DNA of 64,000 nucleotides from Comamonas terrigena NBRC 13299 (GCF_006740045.1 NZ_AP019749.1:2251001-2315000), one strand, 5' to 3'. Shown: positions 30,086-39,622, numbered from the stretch's first letter. A program made the numbers and translations. Notes: generated by a model not told the origin, from the letters alone.

Positions 30086-30922
30086 ATGTATTTGAAAGCC
30101 CCTTTGGCCACCTTGTCATCGTCCACCTCCAGCCGCAGCCCTGGTCAACGCCTGCAGCGCACGCTGCTGTCCCTGGTCAGTGCCGTGCTGCTGGCCGATG
30201 CCGTGGTGCTGATGATGTGGAACCACTTCAATGTGGGCGTGGTGGTGCCGGGTGCGCTCGGCGCCGTGGGTGCCTTGCTGGCCTGGCTGTGGCCGGAAGT
30301 GCAGCGCTGGCGCCACAGCAAGCGCAGCCACGCCGCCTTGTGGAAATGGGGCTGGATCCTGCTGGCACTGTGGGTGCTGAGCGTGCTGATTTTCTGGAGC
30401 CGCTTGCTGGGCGTCGGTGTGCCCCCCGTGCAAGTGCCGGCAGTGGAGGCCATTGTGGTGCTGGGCAGTGGCACGCAGGATGGCCGACCGCGCCCGGTCC
30501 TGCAGGAACGTCTGGACACGGCGGCCCAGCTGGCGCGCTTACAGCCCATGGCCTTGATCGCCGTGTGCGGCGGCATCGACTGGGGTGAAACCGAAAGCGA
30601 AGCCGCCGTGATGGCCCGCTATCTGATAGAGCGCCACAGCATTTCCCCTGAACGCCTGGTGATGGAAGGCGAAAGCACAAGCACCGAATTGAATCTGCAA
30701 CTCAGCCGCCCGCTGCTGCAAGAGCGCGGCGTGGACGCCACCGCGCCCATGGCCATGGTCAGCAGCGACTTTCATTTGATGCGCGCCATGGGGATTGCCC
30801 ACCGACAAGGGCTGACCGGCATGGTACCGGTAGCTGCCCCAATCCCTCTGGCCACACGCTACAACGCCTGGCTGCGGGAATACTTTGCCATGCTCAGCAG
30901 TTGGGCGCTGGGCGAGGTGTGA
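30086..30922 (+). CDS. DUF218/YdcF-type membrane protein
   Basis: The 278-residue protein has two N-terminal membrane helix pairs (about residues 25-70 and 85-110) and a periplasmic DUF218 domain. That domain shows AIVVLGSGTQDGRPRPVLQERLD, ESEAAVMARYLIERHSIS, GESTSTELNL and the SSDFHLMRA motif. Relatives (ElyC, SanA, YdcF) affect envelope integrity and lipid-carrier use; the biochemical function is unresolved. It lies between pccA and the VOC gene on the same strand but behind a probable terminator, so membership of the propionate operon is doubtful. Confidence 0.82.
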   Translation: MYLKAPLATLSSSTSSRSPGQRLQRTLLSLVSAVLLADAVVLMMWNHFNVGVVVPGALGAVGALLAWLWPEVQRWRHSKRSHAALWKWGWILLALWVLSVLIFWSRLLGVGVPPVQVPAVEAIVVLGSGTQDGRPRPVLQERLDTAAQLARLQPMALIAVCGGIDWGETESEAAVMARYLIERHSISPERLVMEGESTSTELNLQLSRPLLQERGVDATAPMAMVSSDFHLMRAMGIAHRQGLTGMVPVAAPIPLATRYNAWLREYFAMLSSWALGEV

Positions 30923-31017
30923 AAGCAAGGGCGGGGCGTGTTGCGATTTTTTTTAATCCAATTGGCGGCCTGTACTGAACAGCAAAGCACAGGCCGCTAC
31001 CCCATAAGGAGTATTTC

Positions 31018-31488
31018 ATGACAGCAAACACCCGCCCTTTCAAAGTACTGGGCATCCAGCAAGTCGCTATCGGTGGCACCGACAAGGGCCGCATGAAGAG
31101 GCTGTGGGTAGACATGCTGGGCCTGGAACAGACCGGCACCTTCCAAAGCGAGCGGGAGAACGTGGACGAAGACATTCTCGCCATGGGCAAGGGTGCCATG
31201 AAGGTGGAAGTGGACATCATGCAGCCCATGGACATCGAGAAAAAGCCTGCCGTGCACGCCACGCCGCTGAACCACATCGGTCTGTGGATCGACGACCTGC
31301 CCAAGGCTGTGGAATGGCTGACCGCCAACGGCGTGCGCTTCGCACCCGGCGGCATCCGCAAGGGTGCTGCGGGCTATGACATCACTTTTCTGCACCCCAA
31401 GAGCAACGACGAATTCCCCATTGCCGGAGAGGGCGTGCTGATCGAGCTGGTACAGGCGCCTGCGGACGTGATCGCTGCGCTGAGCTGA
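31018..31488 (+). CDS. VOC-family protein, probable methylmalonyl-CoA epimerase
   Basis: The 156-residue protein has two beta-alpha-beta-beta-beta modules. [20 protein letters not shown] opens the first, with acid in [28 protein letters not shown] and [11 protein letters not shown] supply His and Glu in the second. This metal-ligand pattern fits methylmalonyl-CoA epimerase and glyoxalases. The operon upstream makes (2S)-methylmalonyl-CoA with PCC and uses the 2R form in ScpA, so an epimerase is needed and none other is visible. A strong AAGGAG ribosome site precedes the ATG. Assignment rests mostly on context. Confidence 0.72.
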   Translation: MTANTRPFKVLGIQQVAIGGTDKGRMKRLWVDMLGLEQTGTFQSERENVDEDILAMGKGAMKVEVDIMQPMDIEKKPAVHATPLNHIGLWIDDLPKAVEWLTANGVRFAPGGIRKGAAGYDITFLHPKSNDEFPIAGEGVLIELVQAPADVIAALS

Positions 31489-31520
31489 TAAGCCCAACCA
31501 GCTACACGCAGAGCACCGCC

Positions 31521-31814
31521 ATGCGCTGGATTGCCATTTTTACCGACACGCCAGCCATGCTGGCGGTGCGTGCGCAATGGGGCAACGCACATTTGACGTA
31601 TCTGGACCAGCACCGCGATGAGATCGTGCTGGCTGGAGGTTGCCGCCACAGTCCCGAGGGCGATTACGTTGGCGGCCTGTGGATTCTGGATGTACCCGAC
31701 CGTGCCCGGGCCGTGCAACTGGTCGAGCAAGACCCGTACTTTATCTACGGCGCACGCCATTACGAACTGCGCACCTGGGGCAAGGCGTTTGCCGACAGGG
31801 TGGTGCCACTTTAA
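31521..31814 (+). CDS. YciI-family protein
   Basis: The 97-residue protein shows the YciI ferredoxin-like fold: an N-terminal strand WIAIFTDTPAMLAVRAQWGNAHLTYLDQH, catalytic-type His-Asp context, LAGGCRHSPEGDYVGGLWILD and VEQDPYFIYGARHYELRTW. Family members include dehydrochlorinase-like enzymes, but most are uncharacterised. It begins 32 bases after the VOC gene and is probably cotranscribed. Confidence 0.85.
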   Translation: MRWIAIFTDTPAMLAVRAQWGNAHLTYLDQHRDEIVLAGGCRHSPEGDYVGGLWILDVPDRARAVQLVEQDPYFIYGARHYELRTWGKAFADRVVPL

Positions 31815-32111
31815 CCGGGTTCTGCGGCCGCAAGAGTCCTGAGCGGCATGGGATGCCACTGCTGCGGGCGCGGTCCTACCGGCTTGCTTTTCGTCACAGC
31901 GCAGACCGCAGCGATGCATTCGTTGCAATGCAATTCCAGCCCCAGCCAGTCGGTAATGCCCCTTTCGCGGCGGCCTATGACACAGATGAACGGCGTGTGT
32001 GCAGAGAGACCTCCGATGTCTGTTGACGTTCAGCGATTTCTTGGGATTTCACAGCCGAATCGCCCAAACCGTGTGGTTGCCGTCCGTGCTGCTGCATGTA
32101 TCTGATCTACC

Positions 32112-32117
32112 TTGACA
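32112..32117 (+). promoter_or_regulatory. Possible -35 element of the glycosylation cassette
   Basis: A consensus TTGACA lies 95 bases before the first gene of the low-GC cluster. The best -10 candidate (CAAAAT, 19 bases on) is weak, so this is tentative. Confidence 0.25.
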
Positions 32118-32211
32118 GTCGCGTATGATCAGGACGCAAAATTTCAAGCCCACCTGTCTATGCGGTCAGTGCGTGCTTTCTTTATAAGATATTAATTGAG
32201 TTGACAACAAT

Positions 32212-33885
32212 ATGCCATATGTAGTTTTATTATTAATGAGTATTTCATTATTTTTTATATATGGGAAAAATTGCAATGGAAAAGTGGAATTGTTGACTTC
32301 ATCAATAATTTCTGCATTGGTTATTATTTGTTTGATACCTATATTTACTCATTTTATTGGGGTTGAATCCAAAATTTTTTATTACTATGTAGTGGCTCCC
32401 GTCCTATGTTTTTTTGCCTTCAAACAAAAAAATAAAATTCCATCCTTAAAGATGGAGCGTGCAGATTATGTGATGGTTTTATTTCTGGCTATTATTTTTA
32501 TAATATTCTTCTTTCACAGTAAAATGGGGAAAGAAGTCCATTTTATATCGGTGGATCCTGTTGGCCATTTCGACATGGCTCTGACGTTTGCAAAGAACAA
32601 ATATCTGCTCATAGACAAGCAGAGCGAGCTATTCAGTTACACAACCTATCCCCCATTTTTTTACACGGTCGCTGGATTTTTATTTGGCGATGTTCTTAAT
32701 AAGAATAATATCGATTTTTTACTTCAATTCAATGTTTTTAATTTTTGCTTGCTGACAATTCTGGCTGTGCAAATATTCTGTGTTTGTAAGGCAATCACGC
32801 CAAATAATTTGTGGTTGGCATTATTTTTCTCAATCCTTATCATCATTGGTCACCCTCTAGACATATATTTCAGCGGCTACGCTGCGCAGATGCTGGGTTT
32901 GATTTTTGTTGTTGGGATCAGTGCATCCCTTATTTCCCCTTATGAAAAATCTCCGCGAATCTTGCAAAATGCATTATTGCTGGGATTGTATCTTTCATAC
33001 TTTTATTATATCCCATTTGTTGTTCTTGCATTGTTTTTGCATGCATATAAAAATAATAAGGAACTGAAGTTAACTAATTTAATTATTAAATTTGCAGTTT
33101 ATTTCTTGCCTTCTGCCATTTTAGCGCTGCCGATGATTCCATACTATCTGGAAGCATCGAAAGCGATATCCGTAAGTGGAGCAATGTTCACCGATGTATA
33201 TTTGAGCTTTCTTATTTTCATACCTGGCATATTCCTTCTGCTAAGCAAGCGTAATTATAAGGATGTTGAGTTCTTTTTGATTTCAGCATTGCTTTTTGCT
33301 GTGGTAATGTTTGCATTAAGAGTCGCCAATATATCGTCGGTATACTATTTCTTTAAGATATATTCTGCAATTTATATTTTTATGGGTTTTTGCGCCTTAA
33401 AAGCAATTTCTTCGAAAAGCTATCAAAAAATAATATTTTCCTACCTGTTTGCGGCACTTCCGTTATTGGTTTTGGCGCCTAAGATACAGATCGATTTGCT
33501 GTCGACAAAAAACTACTTTGTCATGGAATCAAATCTTAAATTTCTTTTTAAGAATAAAATATTTGATACAGAGCAATTGCTTTTGATATCAAATCTGAAC
33601 AACTTATCTAAGCCAGAAGACAGTGTTTGCATGGCTTCCGAAAGTCCATTGCAGTTGATGTGGTTTGTCGAGTTAACGAATGGGAAATACTTTAGGGGGC
33701 ATGGCGACACCAAGCATCTTTGGATGAAAGATGCTACCTGGCAGGATATGAATCAAGATGCGCAATGTAAATTGCCGAACTATGATTACATAGTTGATTT
33801 TTCTTGCAATGCAAGAGATCTCCATAAATTGGTTGAAAATCCAGCTGGGTGCATATTTAAAAGTCAATCTGCTTCTGGCAGTTGA
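32212..33885 (+). CDS. Polytopic membrane protein, probable GT-C-type glycosyltransferase
   Basis: The 557-residue protein has about 11-13 membrane helices and a soluble C-terminal tail (about residues 430-557). The first large loop contains acidic residues in ISVDPVGHFDMALTFAKNKY, like the catalytic Asp loop of GT-C enzymes that use polyprenyl-phosphate sugars. Base composition is far more AT-rich than in flanking genes. Genes downstream supply a lipid-sugar synthase and a flippase, so it resembles the serotype-specific GtrS-like transferase of Gtr cassettes. No closer family is recognised. Confidence 0.65.
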   Translation: MPYVVLLLMSISLFFIYGKNCNGKVELLTSSIISALVIICLIPIFTHFIGVESKIFYYYVVAPVLCFFAFKQKNKIPSLKMERADYVMVLFLAIIFIIFFFHSKMGKEVHFISVDPVGHFDMALTFAKNKYLLIDKQSELFSYTTYPPFFYTVAGFLFGDVLNKNNIDFLLQFNVFNFCLLTILAVQIFCVCKAITPNNLWLALFFSILIIIGHPLDIYFSGYAAQMLGLIFVVGISASLISPYEKSPRILQNALLLGLYLSYFYYIPFVVLALFLHAYKNNKELKLTNLIIKFAVYFLPSAILALPMIPYYLEASKAISVSGAMFTDVYLSFLIFIPGIFLLLSKRNYKDVEFFLISALLFAVVMFALRVANISSVYYFFKIYSAIYIFMGFCALKAISSKSYQKIIFSYLFAALPLLVLAPKIQIDLLSTKNYFVMESNLKFLFKNKIFDTEQLLLISNLNNLSKPEDSVCMASESPLQLMWFVELTNGKYFRGHGDTKHLWMKDATWQDMNQDAQCKLPNYDYIVDFSCNARDLHKLVENPAGCIFKSQSASGS

Positions 33886-33955
33886 AGATATAAATGTTTT
33901 TTAAACATCTGAGTGATCATGTTTTATATCAAACCATTGTATGCTGGAAAGCACC

Positions 33956-34927
33956 ATGAAAGATAATAATAAGATTGCAGTCGTCATTCCAACATACAAG
34001 GCCAAAAGGCATATATTCAATGTGCTTGGAAAAATAGGCCCTGAGGTGGATAAGATCTATGTGGTGGACGATTTCTGCCCAGAGAATACTGGCGATTATG
34101 TAAAGGAATTATGCACTGACGATCGCGTTGTGGTCATCAAAAAATCATCCAATCAGGGTGTTGGTGCCGCGGTGATGACCGGCTATCAAGCAGGCATCCA
34201 AGATGGAATGGCTATTCTTGTCAAGATAGATAGCGATGACCAGATGGATCCATCTCTAATTCTTAACTTTGTCGCCCCTTTGGTTGAGGGGGAAGCGGAC
34301 TATACAAAGGGAAATAGGTTTTTTGATCTAAGTAAAATTGGGTCAATGCCTACAGCTCGATTGTTTGGTAACGCTATACTTTCTTTAATGTGCAAGCTTT
34401 CATCAGGGTATTGGAATATATTTGACCCTACGAATGGTTATACAGCCATCCATGCTAGCGTTGCAAGCCGTTTGCCATTTGAAAAAATTAGTCATCGCTA
34501 TTTCTTTGAAACAGATATGCTATTCCGTTTAAATACATTGCGTGCGGTGGTCGTTGATGTACCTATGGACGCGAAATATGGCGATGAGGTGAGTAACCTT
34601 AAAATTTCAAAAATCATTGGTGAATTTGCGATCAAGCATATCCGAAATTTCTTCAAACGGATTTTTTATAATTACTATCTACGGGATATGTCGCTTGCAT
34701 CTATTGAGCTCCCGCTGGGATTGATTTTGCTTGGTTTTGGGGCCATTTATGGGGGTGTACATTGGGCACATTCAGTGCAGGACGGTCAACCGACGCCTGC
34801 AGGAACTGTCATGCTAGCGGCTTTGCCTGTTCTTGCAGGCATTCAGTTGCTACTTGGATTCATTGGTCACGATGTCTCTTCTGTCCCCACCAGATCCATC
34901 CATCGCTATATTCGAAAAGATACTTGA
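33956..34927 (+). CDS. GT2 polyprenyl-phosphate glycosyltransferase (DPM1/GtrB-like)
   Basis: The 323-residue protein from ATG 33956 (GGAAAG ribosome site) is a GT-A fold. It has AVVIPTYKAKRHI, the nucleotide-binding acid pair in VVDDFCPEN, NQGVGAAVMTGYQAGI and the DxD region KIDSDDQMDP. The acceptor region DPTNGYTAIHA is followed by two C-terminal membrane helices (about residues 245-300). It should transfer a sugar from a nucleotide donor to undecaprenyl phosphate on the cytoplasmic face. It lies in the AT-rich island with a transferase upstream and a flippase downstream. Confidence 0.85.
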   Translation: MKDNNKIAVVIPTYKAKRHIFNVLGKIGPEVDKIYVVDDFCPENTGDYVKELCTDDRVVVIKKSSNQGVGAAVMTGYQAGIQDGMAILVKIDSDDQMDPSLILNFVAPLVEGEADYTKGNRFFDLSKIGSMPTARLFGNAILSLMCKLSSGYWNIFDPTNGYTAIHASVASRLPFEKISHRYFFETDMLFRLNTLRAVVVDVPMDAKYGDEVSNLKISKIIGEFAIKHIRNFFKRIFYNYYLRDMSLASIELPLGLILLGFGAIYGGVHWAHSVQDGQPTPAGTVMLAALPVLAGIQLLLGFIGHDVSSVPTRSIHRYIRKDT

Positions 34928-34984
34928 TTTGTAGAGTGAATTAAATGCAGTAATGTGTTAAATTTAAAATTTATTAGATATGAT

Positions 34985-35335
34985 ATGTCAATCCTTCAAA
35001 CAATATTAATTTTTTGTACGGTATTACTTCTATCAATTGGACAAATACTATTTAAATTAGCATCCAATGATATTGAATTGAATTTTGAAAAAATAATACC
35101 ATCATTATTAAATATAAAACTGGTCATCGCCTTCGTAGTTTATTCTGCTGCCACAATCCTGTGGATGATTGGTATAAAGGGGGTTCCATTGCGCCTAGCA
35201 TATCCTTTTTCGGCATTGGCTTTCTTTTTTGTGCCCATGATGGCACATCATATTCTCAATGAATCCATTGGATGGAATACCTATGTTGGGGCACTTATTA
35301 TTGCTCTAGGTGTCTTTATTTCTGTGTACAAATAA
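34985..35335 (+). CDS. Small four-helix SMR/ArnE-F-type membrane protein, putative lipid-sugar flippase
   Basis: The 116-residue protein from ATG 34985 has four helices. It includes LSIGQILFKLASNDI, AATILWMIGIKGVPLRLAYPFSALAFFFVP and a final helix ending VFISVYK. This matches the small multidrug resistance / EamA-half fold used by ArnE and ArnF to flip undecaprenyl-phosphate-aminoarabinose. Placement directly after a lipid-sugar synthase argues for flipping its product rather than drug export. AT-rich like its neighbours; the ribosome site is weak. Confidence 0.75.
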   Translation: MSILQTILIFCTVLLLSIGQILFKLASNDIELNFEKIIPSLLNIKLVIAFVVYSAATILWMIGIKGVPLRLAYPFSALAFFFVPMMAHHILNESIGWNTYVGALIIALGVFISVYK

Positions 35336-35405
35336 AATATACGAAATACAATTACATATTCATTGTGAATAAGATTTAAAATTCACTAAAAATATTCAGA
35401 ATACC

Positions 35406-36086
35406 ATGAAAAAAGATCCACCCTCATTGTGGGAGAGCGAGTACTCTCAAGCTTATGATGATGCCAATTATGGAAGAAACATGACTGGCTTTGTAATGAA
35501 TAAAAGTCATCAGTTGATTGAGAAAGATTTCGGGAATAGCACTTATTTCTCCAAGATCATTGAAGTTGGCGCGGGCTCTGGTGCACATCTTCCTTTCGTG
35601 AAGCATGCATATGATGAGTATCTCATGACCGATAGCAGTGTTGAGATGCTGAACTTGGCGAAGAAGAAGCACCAAAGTAACGGAAGGGTTAAATTCTCAG
35701 TATCCAGTGCAGAAAAACTGGAGTGTGCTAATAATACTTTTGATCGCCTGATTGCATCACATGTGTTGGAACATTTAAAAGAGCCTCATGAAGTATTGAA
35801 AGAATGGAACAGGGTTGTGAAACCCGGAGGAATTATCTCCATCATTCTTCCTTGTGATCCAGGTATGCTCTGGCGCCTAGGTCGGAACTTTGGCCCTAGA
35901 AGGAATGCGGAATCTGCGGGTATTCCGTATGATTACATCATGGCGAGAGAGCATGTAAACTCCATCACAAATCTAAGAGCACTGATTAACTACTATTTTG
36001 ACAAGCTCAATGAGAAATGGTGGCCAACACCTATCAGCTTCACTGATATTAATTTGATTTATTGCGTCAATATAGTAAAAACTTGA
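35406..36086 (+). CDS. Class I SAM-dependent methyltransferase
   Basis: The 226-residue protein has motif I IIEVGAGSGAHLPFV, the acidic loop TDSSVEMLNLAKKK, motif post-I VSSAEKLECANNTFDRLIASHVLEHL and VVKPGGIISIILP, the methyltransferase-11 pattern. The substrate is unknown. In this cassette it may methylate the transferred sugar or its lipid-linked form. It is the last gene of the low-GC cluster, ending about 110 bases before GC-rich DNA resumes. Confidence 0.85.
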   Translation: MKKDPPSLWESEYSQAYDDANYGRNMTGFVMNKSHQLIEKDFGNSTYFSKIIEVGAGSGAHLPFVKHAYDEYLMTDSSVEMLNLAKKKHQSNGRVKFSVSSAEKLECANNTFDRLIASHVLEHLKEPHEVLKEWNRVVKPGGIISIILPCDPGMLWRLGRNFGPRRNAESAGIPYDYIMAREHVNSITNLRALINYYFDKLNEKWWPTPISFTDINLIYCVNIVKT

Positions 36087-36198
36087 ATCAAAATAATAAG
36101 CTTTAAATAAAAACGCTTTATCTGCATTTTGAGTTATCTTGTATACACTTTTGTCGGTGTTTACCTTGCAAATAGGGTCATTTTTATTAAATATTTTA

Positions 36199-37170
36199 TC
36201 AATTCTTGACCTTTTCCAGACCCAGCCGCTCGATGATGACCTTCTCGCGCTGGCTCACTTCGCGGGCAAATTGGGTGTACTGCTCGCTGCTCATGTAATT
36301 GGGCAGCATGTCGTACTTGGCCAGGGCGTCGATGGAGGACTTGTCCTCCAGCGCCTTTTTGAAGGCATCGTGCAGCTTTTTGACCACCTCGGGTGGTGTG
36401 CCCTTGGGGGCCACCAGGCCGTAGGGGGAGGTCTGGACGATATCAATGCCCAGTTCCTTCAGCGTGGGCACATTGGGGAAGCGTTCCATGCGCTTTTCGC
36501 CCCAGACATTCAGCAGCTTGGCCTTGCCAGATTCCACATAGGGCACAAAGGCGCTGCTGTCGGCCGCGGCCATCACATGGCCACCCAGCAGGGCCTGGGC
36601 CAGATCGGCGCTGCCTTTGAAAGGCACATGGGTCAGCTGGATACCTGCTGCTTCGGCAATGCGCTCCATGGTCAGGTGCGGGCTGGTGAGGTTGCCGCCG
36701 GCAGAGCCATAGGTGATCTTGCCGGGGTTGGCCTTGGCATAGGCCACAAAGTCCTGCCAGCTGTTGAACGGGCTGTTGGCGGGCACGGTCAGGCCAAAGG
36801 TGTAGCCCGTCAGATTGATGATGTAGCGCAGATCCTTGAGGGGGTCCCAGTTCATCTTCTGTGTGTAACCCATGCGGAAAATGCCTAATGGCGACTGGCC
36901 GATGGAGTAGCCATCAGGGGGGGACATCTGTACCGTGGTGGCGGGCAGGGTCCCGCCGGCACCGGGTTTGTTTTCCACCACGATGGGCTGTCCCAGTGTC
37001 TTGCTGGCGTGTTCGGCCATCACACGCATGGTGATGTCGGTGGGCCCACCAGCCGGGAAACCCACCTGCAGCTTGATGGGGCGAGATGGAAAATTGTCCG
37101 CAGCATGCACTGCAGGCAGGCCCGCACAGGTGGCCAACACACAGACCGACTTCCAAACCCAACGTGGCAT
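36199..37170 (-). CDS. Bug-family (TctC-like) periplasmic solute receptor
   Basis: The 323-residue protein has a signal peptide ending VHAADN and the usual Bug opening FPSRPIKLQVGFPAGGPTDITMR, then ENKPGAGGTLPA, PYGLVAPKGTP and a helical C-terminus. Bug proteins bind carboxylates such as dicarboxylates, tricarboxylates and aromatic acids, and usually occur far from any transporter. No TctA/TctB genes are nearby, so the ligand is unknown. It faces the glycosylation cassette tail to tail. Confidence 0.9.
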   Translation of the reverse strand: MPRWVWKSVCVLATCAGLPAVHAADNFPSRPIKLQVGFPAGGPTDITMRVMAEHASKTLGQPIVVENKPGAGGTLPATTVQMSPPDGYSIGQSPLGIFRMGYTQKMNWDPLKDLRYIINLTGYTFGLTVPANSPFNSWQDFVAYAKANPGKITYGSAGGNLTSPHLTMERIAEAAGIQLTHVPFKGSADLAQALLGGHVMAAADSSAFVPYVESGKAKLLNVWGEKRMERFPNVPTLKELGIDIVQTSPYGLVAPKGTPPEVVKKLHDAFKKALEDKSSIDALAKYDMLPNYMSSEQYTQFAREVSQREKVIIERLGLEKVKN

Positions 37171-37440
37171 ACAGATTCCTTGGGTGCCGCAGCACCAGAT
37201 TCAGTGGAGGAGAAGCATCACTTTGGGTTTGTGCAGCAAAGGCTTTGGCATCACCAGGGTGCGAACCCTAGGGCGCAGATGCGTGCTAGCGCGGATCGGG
37301 AATGCATGCATTGGCATGGCTCCCCATCGGCGTGCACCCGTGAAATGCCAGGGCCGTCTGCGACGTGCAGGCGGTGCTTCACCGCAGCAGCAAGGCCGCA
37401 AAAGATAGGTGGATGCGGTCTGGGATCCCCCATCACCGGG

Positions 37441-38511
37441 CTAGTCCTCATCCATCATCCGCGCCGCCTGGTTGTGCAGCGCCGATTCCGCGCGGAAGTA
37501 GCCCAGCACCGTGGCCACGCTGTGGTGGCCGGTCAGGGCCATGGTTTCGGGCAGGGGTACATTGCGGCGCCCAGCCTCGGTCACAAAGCCGGAGCGCAGT
37601 GAATGCGCGGAAAAATCGCCTTCCACCCCCGCGAGTGCGCACCGCTCCTTGACGATGGTGCGCACGGCCGCAGGCGACAGCGGCTCCGCCACATGGCCGC
37701 CTTTGCGTATGCGGCGGAAGATGGCGCCGTCCACGATGCCGCTGGCCGTCAGCCATTCCTGCAGCGCTGCGCCGGCCGCACCCAGCACCGGCTTGTGGTT
37801 GTCGGGCACATCCATGCCCGACTGGTTGGTTTTGGAGTGGGCGAGGGTGTAGAGGTATTCCTGTGGTGCCACCCGGCGCAGATGGCGCATTTCGGCCTGC
37901 GCGACTTCAGAGCGGCGGCGTCCGCCGCTGGCCCAGGCAAACAGCAGCAACGCCCGGTCGCGCTTGCCGCGCAGGCTGTCGTCACAGGTGGCCAGCAACG
38001 CGCTCAGTACTTCCTTGGTGATGGCCGCTTTCTTCTGCGGCATGGCGCCACGTTTGGCGTAGGCCTTGCGCGTGCGCGCCATCAGCTCGCGCACATGCGC
38101 GTCCTGGCATGGATTGGGCCAGCCCTGGCTCTGGTGGTATTTGGACAGCACCGCCACACGGTGCACCAGCGTGTTGTGGGAGAGGGCGCCCATGCGGCCC
38201 TTGCGTCCCGCCTGCACCAGCGCTCGGTCCACGGTTTCCGGCAGTTCGCAGCGCAGGCCGGTAGGCGTCTGGCGCTCGGCATGGTCCACGATGAACTGGA
38301 GCACATGTGCCACATCCGTTGGCCAGACCATTTCTTCGCCATAGCGCAGGCGGTGCCAGGCCTGCCAGTAGCGCAGGGCACTTTGGTAGCTGGCTCGGGT
38401 GTTAACGGACTCTCCCTCGGCCAGCAGGTCCTTGATGGCGCTGACGGTGGCGTGGCCCAGTTGCACCGGAGTTTCCACCCCCTTTGTAGTGTCTGAGACG
38501 AGATATTGCAT
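37441..38511 (-). CDS. Tyrosine recombinase / integrase
   Basis: The 356-residue protein has an N-terminal SAM-like core-binding domain (residues about 20-150) and a catalytic domain. The catalytic set is complete: Arg199 (GGRRRSEV), Lys227 (HSKTNQ), His303-x-x-Arg306 (AHSLRSG), His329 (TGHHS) and Tyr338 (VLGYFR). No att site, tRNA target or phage genes adjoin it. Its start codon abuts an AT-rich divergent region shared with a KfrA-like gene. It is a freestanding recombinase rather than a prophage integrase as far as this window shows. Confidence 0.9.
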   Translation of the reverse strand: MQYLVSDTTKGVETPVQLGHATVSAIKDLLAEGESVNTRASYQSALRYWQAWHRLRYGEEMVWPTDVAHVLQFIVDHAERQTPTGLRCELPETVDRALVQAGRKGRMGALSHNTLVHRVAVLSKYHQSQGWPNPCQDAHVRELMARTRKAYAKRGAMPQKKAAITKEVLSALLATCDDSLRGKRDRALLLFAWASGGRRRSEVAQAEMRHLRRVAPQEYLYTLAHSKTNQSGMDVPDNHKPVLGAAGAALQEWLTASGIVDGAIFRRIRKGGHVAEPLSPAAVRTIVKERCALAGVEGDFSAHSLRSGFVTEAGRRNVPLPETMALTGHHSVATVLGYFRAESALHNQAARMMDED

Positions 38512-38626
38512 ATGTATGATGTAGTGCTTGTTATATTTAATACGTCACATGTATGTTGTTATATAATAATATTCAACAAATCACGATAACAATCACTTAT
38601 CGATGGTAACCGAAAAGGATGTGGGC
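38512..38626. promoter_or_regulatory. AT-rich divergent control region with direct repeats
   Basis: This is a sharply AT-rich block between the recombinase and the KfrA-like gene. ATGTATGATGT at 38512-38522 recurs as ATGTATGTTGT at 38549-38559, 37 bases on. TGTTG and CAACA flank an AT-only stretch further right. KfrA proteins bind repeats in their own promoters, so these are candidate operator sites. Confidence 0.45.
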
Positions 38627-39622
38627 ATGAACACCAGCAAAAGTACGCGAGGAATCCAGGAAGCCGATGTATGGGGTGCCGCAGACGCCCTGATCGCCCA
38701 GGGTCTGCGTCCCACGATCGAGCGCGTGCGCCAGCACATTGGCCGTGGCTCGCCCAATACCGTCAGCCCCATGCTGGAAGCCTGGTTTGCCACGCTGGGT
38801 GCCCGCCTGGGGGTGGCGGAATCAGCCCAGGAGCCGGCAGACGACGTGCCGGAACCGGTGCGCCAGGCCGCGCAGCTGATGTGGGTGAGCGCACTGGAGC
38901 AATCCAGGCAGGCAGCAGAGCAGCTGCTGCAGGAACGCGAATCGACCATTGCTGCGGCCGAGAAGACGGTCGCAGCCAATGAGCAGCACTTGGTTCAGCG
39001 CGAAGAGGCCATGCACCAGCAGAAAAAGGCCATGGACGACGCCATGAAACTGGCGCGCAGCCAGGCACAGGAGCTGTCGCGCCGCCAGGACGAGATGCAG
39101 CAGCTGCTGCAGGAGCGTGAGGCGCAGATCCAGGCGCTGCGCAACGAAGTGGCCGAGAAGAACCGTCTGCGGGAAGAAGACCACAAGCAGCACGCCGAAG
39201 CACTGCAGGCCGCATCCGCCGAGCGCCAGCGCCTGGCCGAACAGTTTGCCGGCAATGAACGCCGCATGCTGGCCGATCTGGACCGCGCACGACAGGATCT
39301 GGCCACAGGCAAAAAGCAGCAGGCCGAGGGCGAGCGCCGCCAGCAGGCACGCTACGAAGAACTGCACGAGCGCTTCGTGCGTTCCGAAGAAGAGCTGGTG
39401 CAAACGCGCGGAGCACAGCTGTCGGCCGAGCAGGCATTGCGTTCGGCCCTGGAGCGCATTGACGATCTGAAGGCCTTGGCCGCCATGCGCAGCCATGTGA
39501 CGCAGCAGTCGCAGGCACCCATCCATCCTTTGGCCGATGCGGCTGCCGCGCGGCCACGCCTGGCACGGGCCCCGGCACGCAAAAACCTGCCTGCGCGAGC
39601 CCTGCGGAAGAACCGGAAATGA
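38627..39622 (+). CDS. KfrA-like DNA-binding coiled-coil protein
   Basis: The protein has about 331 residues from ATG 38627 (AAGGA seven bases upstream; in-frame ATG 38603 is an alternative). Residues 12-75 form the KfrA N-terminal HTH (VWGAADALIAQGLRPTIERV, GRGSPNTVSPMLEAWF). Residues about 95-290 form a long alanine/glutamate/glutamine-rich coiled coil, and the C-terminus is basic. Plasmid KfrA autoregulates and helps partition. This one is chromosomal and divergent from a recombinase, so it may control the recombinase or organise its DNA site. Confidence 0.83.
   Translation: MNTSKSTRGIQEADVWGAADALIAQGLRPTIERVRQHIGRGSPNTVSPMLEAWFATLGARLGVAESAQEPADDVPEPVRQAAQLMWVSALEQSRQAAEQLLQERESTIAAAEKTVAANEQHLVQREEAMHQQKKAMDDAMKLARSQAQELSRRQDEMQQLLQEREAQIQALRNEVAEKNRLREEDHKQHAEALQAASAERQRLAEQFAGNERRMLADLDRARQDLATGKKQQAEGERRQQARYEELHERFVRSEEELVQTRGAQLSAEQALRSALERIDDLKALAAMRSHVTQQSQAPIHPLADAAAARPRLARAPARKNLPARALRKNRK

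Noticed and set aside
37171..37440. Attachment site for the tyrosine recombinase
   Set aside because: No tRNA gene or convincing direct repeat is found at either side of the recombinase within the window.
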